In this document: positions 6,956 to 13,687 of the stretch, one piece after another
Layout: the number at the start of each line of letters is the position of its first letter
How positions within the stretch are numbered: the stretch's first letter is position 1
NCBI GenBank assembly: GCA_003662485.1
Contig: QMYD01000004.1
Span: forward strand, 1 to 15,983
From: Candidatus Hecatellales archaeon
GTDB taxonomy: Archaea > Thermoproteota > Bathyarchaeia > Hecatellales > Hecatellaceae
Reading direction: 5' to 3'
Length of the DNA: 15,983 bases
The notes under the pieces: model-generated
The model's database searches: none
What the model saw: only the letters and a program-made list of their open reading frames with translations
Told to the model about the DNA's origin: nothing
Translations under genes and position numbers: made by a program

Positions 6956-6966
6956 CATTATATAGG
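6956..6966 (+). promoter_or_regulatory. rpoN: Predicted TATA box of rpoN-eno
   Basis: CATTATATAGG on the plus strand is a good archaeal TATA-box match. A start about 25 nt downstream (near 6986) would give a leader of about 20 nt containing AAAGGA (6990-6995) before the rpoN ATG at 7007. This would give rpoN and eno their own promoter, as expected after separation from the rps9 side of the cluster. Confidence 0.5.
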
Positions 6967-7006
6967 ATGATGAGATTTCCATAGCTGTGAAAGGAACTTG
7001 GCTTTA

Positions 7007-7228
7007 ATGATTCCTATACGGTGCTTCACCTGTGGGGCCCTCATAGGCGACAAGTGGGAGGAGTTTAAGCGGAGGGTTGATAGCGGAGAGAATCCTGCAA
7101 AGGTATTAGACGACATGGGCATCACCCGGTACTGTTGCAGGCGGATGCTCCTCTCTCATGTTGAACTCATTGATGAAGTTCTGGACTACGCTAAGTTCTT
7201 TGGAAGGGAGGAGGCAGCCAACGTTTAA
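7007..7228 (+). CDS. rpoN: RNA polymerase subunit N
   Basis: Archaeal RNAP subunit N (Rpb10), a small zinc protein in the D-L-N-P assembly platform. The 73-residue product carries the full CxxC...CC zinc motif: C6 and C9 (MIPIRCFTCG) and C43-C44 (RYCCRRMLLSHVE). ATG 7007 is chosen because the family starts MIPVRCFTCG and AAAGGA lies 11 nt upstream; TTG 6998 in frame would add three residues but leave only 2 nt to that site. In archaea rpoN normally follows rps9 directly. Here it lies 3.6 kb away, after the oppositely oriented wtp operon. Enolase follows after 26 nt. Confidence 0.95.
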   Translation: MIPIRCFTCGALIGDKWEEFKRRVDSGENPAKVLDDMGITRYCCRRMLLSHVELIDEVLDYAKFFGREEAANV

Positions 7229-7254
7229 CCCCATCTTTCGCTTAGGGTGTGAGG

Positions 7255-8532
7255 ATGGCCTCAGCCACCCTAATCCAGAGGGTGAGGGCTAGGAAGGTTT
7301 TCAATAGTCGAGGCGAGGAAACCATCGAGGTAACCGTTGAAACGCTTGGAGGTCAGGGTAGGGCAGCAGCCCCAGCAGGCAAGAGCAGAGGCGCCCACGA
7401 GGTTCAACCCTTCCCTAAGGGCGGAGTAAGCCAGGCGGTTGAAAGGGTTAGAAGCCTCCTAGAGCCCAAACTGCTTGGAGCAGATGCCTCAAACCAGGCT
7501 GAGGTCGACAGGATTCTTCATGAAGTTGATGGAACGGAAAACTTCGCTGAGATCGGAGGCAACACAGCCTACGCTGTTTCCATGGCTTCAGCTGAGGCTG
7601 CAGCTGTAAGCCTTGGGAGGCCTCTCTTCCTCCACCTAGCGAAAAGGGAAACCCTTCAGGTTCCACTGCCGCTGGGAAACGTTCTGGGAGGGGGGAAGCA
7701 TGCTGGCAAGGGCGCTCCAGACATCCAGGAATTCCTAGTTCTCCCGGAGAAGGCTGAAAGCATCCTAGAAGCCTACGAGGCAACCATTAAGGTTCACCGC
7801 CTCCTCGGCCGAATGCTCGAAGAGAAGCTTCCAGACTTTACGGGAGGCAGGGGGGATGAGGGAGCCTGGGCTCCAAGGATTGGAAGCGAGGAGGCGCTAG
7901 CCCTCGTAGCTGAGGCTTCTGAAAGGGTTTCAGACGAGGTTGGCTTCAGGATAAGGGTAGGACTGGACGTAGCCGCCTCCTCCCTCTGGAATGCTGAAAG
8001 GAAAGCCTACGTTTATGCCTCCGAAGGCAAGGTTAGGGATGAGGGAAGCCAGCTTGAATTCATCCTAGAACTCATCAGAAAGTTTAGGTTAGCCTACGTT
8101 GAGGACCCCCTCCATGAGGAGGACTTTGAAGGCTTCTCTGAGCTAACCTCTAAGGCTTCAAGGCTTGGCTGCCTAATCTGCGGGGACGACCTCTTCACAA
8201 CCAGTTGGAGGAGGCTGGAGGCTGGAGTAAAGGTTAAGGCCGCTACCGCCGTAATCATAAAGCCAAACCAGGTTGGAACCCTAACCGACACGTGGAGGGC
8301 TGTTGAAACAGCTCTGAAGGCTGGAATGGTTCCCGTGGCTTCGCATAGGTCGGGTGAAACCTGCGATGGAAAGCTTGCCCACCTAGCCCTAGCCTACGGC
8401 TGCCCAATAATCAAAACAGGTGTACTAGGCGGGGAGAGAGCCTCAAAGTACAATGAGCTTGCATGGATTCAGGAGGCCTATCCTGAGAGGCTTAACCCCA
8501 CCAACCTCAACCGCTACCTAACATTTTCCTAA
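7255..8532 (+). CDS. eno: Enolase
   Basis: Interconverts 2-phosphoglycerate and phosphoenolpyruvate. At 425 residues it has the normal length. Visible active-site elements are GGKHAG with His149, DIQEF with Glu159, GDEGAWAP with Glu202, GLDVAASSLW (metal Asp238), YVEDPLHEEDFEGF (Glu283), CGDDLFTT (Asp311), IIKPNQVGTLTDT (Lys336), SHRSGETCD (His364) and IKTG (Lys387). The first mobile loop, usually SGASxG, is AGKSRG at 41-46: the metal-contact Ser is kept but the flanking residues differ. The ATG at 7255 is preferred over GTG 7249 because AGGGTG (7244-7249) is then 5 nt upstream. Next to rpoN, as often in archaea, it forms the second gene of a short operon. Confidence 0.95.
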   Translation: MASATLIQRVRARKVFNSRGEETIEVTVETLGGQGRAAAPAGKSRGAHEVQPFPKGGVSQAVERVRSLLEPKLLGADASNQAEVDRILHEVDGTENFAEIGGNTAYAVSMASAEAAAVSLGRPLFLHLAKRETLQVPLPLGNVLGGGKHAGKGAPDIQEFLVLPEKAESILEAYEATIKVHRLLGRMLEEKLPDFTGGRGDEGAWAPRIGSEEALALVAEASERVSDEVGFRIRVGLDVAASSLWNAERKAYVYASEGKVRDEGSQLEFILELIRKFRLAYVEDPLHEEDFEGFSELTSKASRLGCLICGDDLFTTSWRRLEAGVKVKAATAVIIKPNQVGTLTDTWRAVETALKAGMVPVASHRSGETCDGKLAHLALAYGCPIIKTGVLGGERASKYNELAWIQEAYPERLNPTNLNRYLTFS

Positions 8533-8562
8533 CCCTTTTCTTTTACGAATTCGCCTTTTTAG
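8533..8562 (+). terminator. T-rich termination region after eno
   Basis: Three pyrimidine runs (TTTT at 8536 and 8541, TTTTT at 8556-8560) lie in the 47-nt gap after the eno stop. Archaeal RNAP terminates at such oligo-T stretches without a hairpin. They could end the rpoN-eno message before the K+ channel gene. Confidence 0.4.
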
Positions 8563-8579
8563 GTGGGAAGGTTGTCAGC

Positions 8580-9581
8580 TTGAGGAAGCGTTTAACTATA
8601 GCCCTCATAGCCCTCTTAACTGTTTTCACTGTTGGAACCTTTGGGAATGCCTTCCTGTTGAGGCTTCCCCTACTCGACGCCTTCTACTTCACGGTTGTAA
8701 CCCTCTCCACGGTGGGCTACGGAGAAATCTATCCAGTAACGCCTGAAAGCAAACTATTTACATCCATCCTCATACTTATAGGAATCGGGATTCTGGCCAT
8801 AGCGCTGGAAACCATAGTGGAGGGGGTAACCAGGAGAAGCGTAATGGAAATTTTGAAGCCTAAAGCTCCAAGCAGGAAACTCCTAGAAAAACACTTCATT
8901 ATTTGTGGTTCTGGAAGGATAGGCCAGATAATCATAGATGAGCTTAAGCGTACCGGGGAGAAATTCGTCGTGGTGGAGTCTAACCCTGAGGTTGCAAGGG
9001 AACTCTCCGAGAAGGGTGTACCAGTAATTGAGGGCTCCCCACTTGAGGAGGAAACCCTGCGGAAGGCTGGTATTGAGAGGGCTAAGGGGCTTGCCACCGT
9101 GCTTGACCAAGACTCCGACAACGTCTTCATAACGATCACCGCGAAAACTCTGAACCCGAATATTTACGTGGTGGCGAAAGTTAGCAACAGGGAGGTTATG
9201 GATAAGGTTTATAAGGTTGGAGCTGACAGGGTGGTGGCTCCAGAGCTTGAAGGCGGGAAGATCATGGCTAGGGCTTTAACAAGCCCCCACATGGTTGAGG
9301 TTCTGGAAACCCTAGCTCTAACCAGGGATGTGGAGATAGCCCACTTCAGAATAGATGAGACTTCAGAGTTAACCCATAAAACCCTCACGGAGTCGAAGCT
9401 TGAGGAGGAGAGTGGAGCTAAGATTTTCGCCATCTGTCGTAGGGAGGGGGTAGAGGTTACACCCAGTCCGGAGTCAACTCTTGAAAGCGGCTGCATCCTC
9501 CTAGCCATAGGCAGAAGGGATCAGATTAAACGGCTTGAGGAGCTTCTCGCAGGTAAGGCTGAAAGGTTTAAGAGGTTATAG
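8580..9581 (+). CDS. MthK-like potassium channel with RCK (TrkA) domains
   Basis: The 333-residue protein combines a two-helix K+ pore with a cytosolic ligand-gating module. TM1 is about 6-27, then a pore helix, selectivity filter TVGYGE (44-49), and TM2 about 60-81. RCK-N follows (about 104-220) with the Rossmann GSGRIG (110-115) and a nucleotide/ligand-type acidic strand end (VVVESN), then RCK-C (about 250-325). This is the MthK layout, in which an octameric RCK ring opens the pore on Ca2+ binding; the actual ligand here is unknown. The only usable start is TTG 8580, with GGAAGG-like purines 8-9 nt upstream. mgtE starts 28 nt downstream, so the two ion-transport genes may be cotranscribed. 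Confidence 0.92.
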   Translation: MRKRLTIALIALLTVFTVGTFGNAFLLRLPLLDAFYFTVVTLSTVGYGEIYPVTPESKLFTSILILIGIGILAIALETIVEGVTRRSVMEILKPKAPSRKLLEKHFIICGSGRIGQIIIDELKRTGEKFVVVESNPEVARELSEKGVPVIEGSPLEEETLRKAGIERAKGLATVLDQDSDNVFITITAKTLNPNIYVVAKVSNREVMDKVYKVGADRVVAPELEGGKIMARALTSPHMVEVLETLALTRDVEIAHFRIDETSELTHKTLTESKLEEESGAKIFAICRREGVEVTPSPESTLESGCILLAIGRRDQIKRLEELLAGKAERFKRL

Positions 9582-9609
9582 GCTTCCATTTTTCCTTCGG
9601 TTGAAGCCG

Positions 9610-10965
9610 ATGAAGGTTGAAACCAAAGCCAAGCTGGAAGCAGAGGAAATCATTGAGCGTATTGAGGCGGATGAGGATCTGAGGCTTCTCGTTTCTAGGA
9701 TAAGCCCTGAAGACTTACCCTATATTCTTGAGAGGATTCCAAGAGAGGATAGGGGGAGGCTTATCCGCCTCCTCCCTGAAGAGGTTGCGGGGAAAATCCT
9801 TCCAAGACTCCCCTCTGAAATCCTTGAAAGCATCATTCAGGAAATCGATAGGGAGAGGCTGATTAAAATTGCGGTTTCACTACCTGCAGACGAGCTTTCA
9901 GACCTGCTGAATAAGCTTCCCATCCACTGGAAGAAGAGGCTTTCAAAGTGGCTTCCAAGCTGGAAGCTGGAGGAGGTAAAACCCCTCCTAGCCTATCCTC
10001 CCGACACTGCTGGAGGCCTGATGACCAACCGAATTCCCATTTTCTTCGAGAACCTGGAAATCGACAGGGTGGTGAAAGAGTTCACGGTTAGGCTTCGATT
10101 CGACGAATACGATACAAGCCACTACATTTACGCCGTGGATTCGAAGGAGAGGCTTAAGGGGGTTATCCCAAGCAGGGAGCTTCTGCTTACGCCCAGGGAT
10201 AAGAAGCTTAAGGAGGTTGTAACCCAGCCGAGGGCTGTGGTTAAGCCAGCCACCGACCAGGAGGAGGCAGCCCGAATTGTAGCCCGCTACGACCTTATCG
10301 AGCTACCCGTCGTAGACGATGAGGGGAAGCTTCTGGGAGCCATAACCGTCGACGATGTGATAGATGTCATTGTCAGGGAGAGTAGCGAAGACCTCCTGAA
10401 GCTGGCAGCCACCGTAAAGGTTACCGCCCCCTACCTCGCTGCGAAGATAACGGACCTAGTGAAAAAACGTGTTTTATGGCTGCTTATGCTCTGCCTCGTG
10501 GAGGTGGTGGTAGCCTTCATCATAAGCTGCTTCGAGAAAGTTATCTCCGCTACCATAGCCCTAGCCTTCTTCATCCCCCTCATCTCCTCCACGGGTGGGA
10601 ACTCGGGAGTTCAAACCTCAACCCTAGTCATCCGTGGACTTGCCACAGGAGAGCTCGGCCTAAGAGACCTGCTAAGAATTCTCGTGAAGGAATCCCTAGT
10701 TTCCACACTGCTGGGCTTGCTAATTTCACCCTTTCTCTTCGCTTTAAGCTTCGCCGTAACCTTCCAGTTCTGGGTCTCCCTAGTTCTCGCCCTAGCCATC
10801 ATCATCATAATCTTCGTGGTGAACCTTATGGGGGGAGTCCTACCACTCTTTGTGGCTAGGATAGGCATAGACCCAGCCACCATTTCAGCACCCCTCGTAA
10901 CCACCGTGGCAGACGCCATAGGGCTAACCATATACTTCCTCGTAGCCATCCTCATCCTCAGCTAA
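9610..10965 (+). CDS. mgtE: MgtE-type magnesium transporter
   Basis: Mg2+ channel/transporter gated by intracellular Mg2+. The 451 residues match the usual family size of about 450. The order is an N-domain of helical repeats (about 1-125, with repeated 'LPxE/LPxxE' turns), two CBS domains (about 136-195 and 205-258; ELPVVDDEGKLLGAITVDDV marks the second), a connecting helix and five membrane segments (about 287-451). The membrane part holds the family signature GGNSGVQTSTLVIRG (329-343) and the pore-lining Asp435 (TTVADAIGLTIYF). ATG 9610 is preferred. A longer reading from TTG 9535 would overlap the channel gene and add unrelated sequence; TTG 9601 is possible. No clear ribosome binding site is seen. 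Confidence 0.94.
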   Translation: MKVETKAKLEAEEIIERIEADEDLRLLVSRISPEDLPYILERIPREDRGRLIRLLPEEVAGKILPRLPSEILESIIQEIDRERLIKIAVSLPADELSDLLNKLPIHWKKRLSKWLPSWKLEEVKPLLAYPPDTAGGLMTNRIPIFFENLEIDRVVKEFTVRLRFDEYDTSHYIYAVDSKERLKGVIPSRELLLTPRDKKLKEVVTQPRAVVKPATDQEEAARIVARYDLIELPVVDDEGKLLGAITVDDVIDVIVRESSEDLLKLAATVKVTAPYLAAKITDLVKKRVLWLLMLCLVEVVVAFIISCFEKVISATIALAFFIPLISSTGGNSGVQTSTLVIRGLATGELGLRDLLRILVKESLVSTLLGLLISPFLFALSFAVTFQFWVSLVLALAIIIIIFVVNLMGGVLPLFVARIGIDPATISAPLVTTVADAIGLTIYFLVAILILS

Positions 10966-10984
10966 ACCTTAAAGAATCTTCCAA

Positions 10985-11076
10985 CCCCCTTCCTCATGGG
11001 GGATGAGGACCCCTGGTGTATGGGAGCCCCAGCCGGGCTTTGACCTAAAACTGCGGGGCTGACCCTCCAACTTTTT
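10985..11076 (+). ncRNA. Possible structured small RNA or leader between mgtE and acs
   Basis: The 164-nt gap before acs holds GC-rich potential structure unlike its surroundings. TCCTCAT (10991-10997) can pair with ATGAGGA (11003-11009) around a GGGGG loop. The same G run can instead pair with CCCCC (10985-10989) or CCCC (11010-11013). Downstream, AGCCCC (11025-11030) can pair with GGGGCT (11055-11060), flanked by GGG/CCC (11022-11024 / 11063-11065). A T5 run (11072-11076) follows, which could terminate transcription, and CTTAAAGAA (10968-10976) could be a weak TATA box. It matches no RNA family I recognise; no clear C/D or H/ACA boxes are seen. Confidence 0.3.
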
Positions 11077-11093
11077 GAAAAGCTAAACTTTTA
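11077..11093 (+). promoter_or_regulatory. Possible BRE/TATA element of acs
   Basis: GAAAAG (11077-11082) followed by the A/T-rich CTAAACTTTTA (11083-11093) resembles a BRE plus TATA-like element. Initiation about 25 nt downstream would fall near 11112, giving a short leader that contains GGTG (11119-11122) before the proposed CTG start at 11130. Confidence 0.35.
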
Positions 11094-11129
11094 GAGGTTG
11101 AAAGCCGATTTAAGGTTTGGTGTTCAGGC

Positions 11130-13061
11130 CTGTCTGAGGGTTTTAGCCCCTCTAAGGAGAAGTACTGGCCTGTTAGAAGGTACCTAGACTACTGGGAGGA
11201 ATCCCTAAAGGATATTGAAGCCTTCTGGGATAGAGAGGCTCGAAGGCTTGAATGGTTTAAAACCTGGGATAAGGTTTTGGAGTGGAATCCGCCCTTCGCC
11301 CGATGGTTTGTAGGAGGCAAATTAAACGCCTCCTACATTTGCGTGGACGTTCACATGAGGAGTTGGAGGAGGAATAAGGTTGCCCTATACTGGGAAGGCG
11401 AGCCAGGCGACAGCAGAACCCTAAGCTACGCTGAACTCTACCGAGAGGTGAACAGGTATGCCTCCATTCTGAAAAAGCTTGGAGTAGGCAAGGGTGACAG
11501 GGTAGCCTTATATCTCCCCATGATTCCCGAGCTTCCCATCTTCATGCTTGCCTGCGCCAGGATTGGAGCACCCCACACCGTGGTTTTCTCAGGCTTTAGC
11601 ACTGGAGCCCTAGCCGACAGGGTTAACGATGTTGAAGCAAAAATAGTTGTTACGGCTGATGGAGGCTATAGGAGAGGGAAAATTTTACCCTTAAAGAAAA
11701 CCGTAGACGAAGCCTTGAAGACGGTTAAATCCGTCGAAAAGGTCATCGTTGTGAAGCGGACAGGGGCCGAAGTCCACATGGAGGAGGGTAGAGACCTCTG
11801 GCTCCACGACCTGCTCAGGGAGGCTGAAAACTATGTTAGGCCTGAACCCGTGGACTCTACGGACCCCCTCTACATTCTCTACACTTCAGGCACGACGGGT
11901 AAGCCCAAAGGCATAGTTCACAGCACGGGAGGCTACCTCGTATTCAACCACTCCATGTACCAGTGGGTTTTCAACATTAAGGAGGACAGCGTATACTGGT
12001 GTACAGCCGACGTTGGATGGGTTACAGGCCACAGCTCCATCGTTTATGCACCATTAAGCCATGGAGCCTCCATCGTAGTCTATGAGGGAGCCCCAGACTA
12101 TCCAGCTCCAGACCGCTGGTGGTCTATCATAGAAAAATACAGGGTAACCATTTTCTATACTTCGCCAACCGCTGTGAGAATGTTCATGCGCTACGGTGAG
12201 CAGTGGATTGAAAAACATGATTTAAGCAGCCTCCAAGTGCTTGGAAGCGTTGGGGAGCCCATTAACCCTGAAGCCTGGCTCTGGTACTTCGAGAAGATTG
12301 GGAGGGGGCGATGCCCCATCGTCGACACCTGGTGGCAGACGGAAACCGGTGGGATAATGATTTCCCCGGCTCCAGGCGTGGGGCTTGTTCCGCTTAAGCC
12401 GGGTTCAGTCACCTACCCGCTTCCAGGCATAGACGCAGATGTCGTAGACGAGGAGGGTAGACCTTGCAAGCCGGGGGTGAGAGGCTACCTCGTAATTAGG
12501 AGGCCCTGGCCTGGAATGCTTATGACCATCTATGGGAACCCGGAGAGATACAAGAAAACCTACTGGTCAAGGTATCCAGGCCTATACTTCGCAGGAGACT
12601 ACGCCATGAAGGATGAGGAGGGATACTTCTGGCTGCTTGGCAGAGCTGACGAAGTGCTTAAAATCGCAGGGCACAGGATTGGAACCGCCGAAATCGAGAG
12701 CGCCGTGGTGGAGCATCCAGCCGTAGTGGAGGCAGCCGTAATAGGGAAGCCCGACCCCGTTAAGGGTGAAACCATCCTGGTCTTTGCCATTCTAAAGGAG
12801 GGTTACGAAGCTTCCCCGAAGCTTGCCTCCGAAATAAAAAACCATATTCGAAAGGTTATAGGGCCTGTGGCTACCCCCGAAGCCATATACTTCGTCCGCA
12901 GCCTACCTAAAACCAGAAGCGGGAAAATCATGAGGAGGGTTATCAAGGCCGTAGCCTTAAACACGCCCATAGGAGACCTAAGCACCCTCGAAGACGAAGC
13001 CTCCGTGGAAGACGTGAGAAAAGCCTACGAAGAATTCAGGAAAGCCATGGAAGGAAAATGA
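11130..13061 (+). CDS. acs: AMP-forming acetyl-CoA synthetase, apparent CTG start
   Basis: Activates acetate to acetyl-CoA through acetyl-AMP. Motifs, numbered from CTG 11130, are TSGTTGKPKG (252-261), DTWWQTETGG (399-408; Trp402 fits the acetate-size pocket), the hinge region GRADEVLKIAGHRIGTAEIE (504-523) and catalytic Lys599 in TRSGKIMRR. The ACS N-terminal domain (YWPVRRYLDYWEE, then FWDREARRLEWF and KWF-like ARWFVGGKLN) is in frame upstream of the first standard start (TTG 11274/GTG-type codons near 11277). The frame is open back to the TGA at 11076-11078. CTG 11130 (MSEGFSPSKEKYW) is the only well-placed start-like codon, giving 643 residues, the normal family size. Acetate as substrate is inferred from motifs; propionate is possible. 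Confidence 0.93.
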   Translation: MSEGFSPSKEKYWPVRRYLDYWEESLKDIEAFWDREARRLEWFKTWDKVLEWNPPFARWFVGGKLNASYICVDVHMRSWRRNKVALYWEGEPGDSRTLSYAELYREVNRYASILKKLGVGKGDRVALYLPMIPELPIFMLACARIGAPHTVVFSGFSTGALADRVNDVEAKIVVTADGGYRRGKILPLKKTVDEALKTVKSVEKVIVVKRTGAEVHMEEGRDLWLHDLLREAENYVRPEPVDSTDPLYILYTSGTTGKPKGIVHSTGGYLVFNHSMYQWVFNIKEDSVYWCTADVGWVTGHSSIVYAPLSHGASIVVYEGAPDYPAPDRWWSIIEKYRVTIFYTSPTAVRMFMRYGEQWIEKHDLSSLQVLGSVGEPINPEAWLWYFEKIGRGRCPIVDTWWQTETGGIMISPAPGVGLVPLKPGSVTYPLPGIDADVVDEEGRPCKPGVRGYLVIRRPWPGMLMTIYGNPERYKKTYWSRYPGLYFAGDYAMKDEEGYFWLLGRADEVLKIAGHRIGTAEIESAVVEHPAVVEAAVIGKPDPVKGETILVFAILKEGYEASPKLASEIKNHIRKVIGPVATPEAIYFVRSLPKTRSGKIMRRVIKAVALNTPIGDLSTLEDEASVEDVRKAYEEFRKAMEGK

Positions 13062-13069
13062 GGCATAGC

Positions 13070-13082
13070 TTTTTCCAGTTTT
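13070..13082 (+). terminator. acs: T-rich termination signal after acs
   Basis: TTTTT (13070-13074) and TTTT (13079-13082) lie just after the acs stop on the plus strand. Such T-runs are typical intrinsic terminators in archaea and would stop acs transcription before it runs antisense into the tRNA. Confidence 0.4.
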
Positions 13083-13086
13083 GGGT

Positions 13087-13162
13087 TGGTGGGCCGGGTG
13101 GGATTTGAACCCACGACCACCACCTCGTAAGGGTGGTATCCTAGCCTCTAGACCACCGGCCC
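13087..13162 (-). tRNA. tRNA-Val (anticodon UAC)
   Basis: Read on the minus strand, GGGCCGG (13162-13156) pairs with CCGGCCC at the 3' end, followed by discriminator A and an encoded CCA (13089-13087). The anticodon arm is CCACC-CTTACGA-GGTGG, whose 7-nt loop places TAC at positions 34-36, reading GUA and other valine codons. The T arm is GTGGG-TTCAAAT-CCCAC. No intron is present. The first 15 nt of the tRNA also encode the last four residues and the TAG stop of the upstream HD gene on the same strand, so the tRNA is probably released from a tfe-HD-tRNA transcript by RNase P, or it uses a promoter inside the HD gene. Confidence 0.97.
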
Positions 13163-13687
13163 TTCCCCTATTTTCTCAAGCATTTCCCTGTGAAGCCTTT
13201 TAAGCCTTTGGAGGGCTGGATGGTTTGGTCCAAGCTTCTCGCTGAACTCTTTGAGGGTTGCCTCAAAGTTCACGGATTTATCCCTGGCTACAAGCTTGTC
13301 AGCGTAGGTTACAATTTTTTCCTCAAGCGTTTGGGGTATGAAGTCGCGTCTGGGCATTCCAAGCTTCTCCGCCTCCTCGGCTGTTATTCCACCTCCAACA
13401 TGCCTCTCAATAATGTTCACTAGGGATTCTGGTAGTCCTAGGCTTCTCGCTAGCTCGCCTCCAAGGTAGCCGTGCCTCACATCATGGGTTTTTGACCGGC
13501 CTAGGTCGTGGAGGAGGGCTCCTATCTCTACCAGGTTTAAGTCTACGGGGAAGCCTCTGCTTTTAAGCTTCCTAGCCAACTTCAGGGCTATCCTGGTTAC
13601 GGTTAGCGAGTGGGCTATCACATCTGGGGAGCATCCAGCCTCCCTTAGGAGGCGTAGAGCCTCCCCCGGTGTTGGAAGCCTATTCAC
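13148..13687 (-). CDS. HD-domain protein, possible metal-dependent phosphohydrolase
   Basis: The 179-residue HD-superfamily protein resembles an archaeal family of small HDIG-type proteins of unknown substrate. Metal-site residues are visible: the N-terminal AHSLTV His, the HD doublet in ALLHDLGRSKTHD, RHGYLGGELA, and ERHVGGGIT. The start is placed at GTG 13687 (MNRLPTPGEALRLL), with GGAG 7 nt upstream, overlapping the tfe stop by 8 nt; the longer reading from TTG 13714 is less likely. The C-terminus (EGPVV, stop) lies inside tRNA-Val. Coupling to tfe and the tRNA suggests an RNA- or nucleotide-related role, but substrate and function cannot be told from sequence. Confidence 0.88.
   Translation of the reverse strand: MNRLPTPGEALRLLREAGCSPDVIAHSLTVTRIALKLARKLKSRGFPVDLNLVEIGALLHDLGRSKTHDVRHGYLGGELARSLGLPESLVNIIERHVGGGITAEEAEKLGMPRRDFIPQTLEEKIVTYADKLVARDKSVNFEATLKEFSEKLGPNHPALQRLKRLHREMLEKIGEGPVV

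Noticed and set aside
6998..7006. rpoN starting at TTG 6998
   Set aside because: It leaves only 2 nt to AAAGGA and adds residues not typical of the family; ATG 7007 fits better.
9535..9609. N-terminal extension of MgtE from TTG 9535
   Set aside because: It overlaps the channel gene, has no MgtE-like sequence, and ATG 9610 gives the family length.
10476..10859. 127-codon plus-strand frame inside mgtE
   Set aside because: It is an out-of-frame shadow of the mgtE membrane region with no family resemblance; other long antisense frames in the window were rejected for the same reason.
10985..11065. Fluoride or other known riboswitch, C/D or H/ACA guide RNA, or degenerate tRNA before acs
   Set aside because: The conserved boxes of these classes are missing: no RUGAUGA C box, no ACA tail, no T-loop sequence and no fluoride-switch core. 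Only a generic structured element can be supported.
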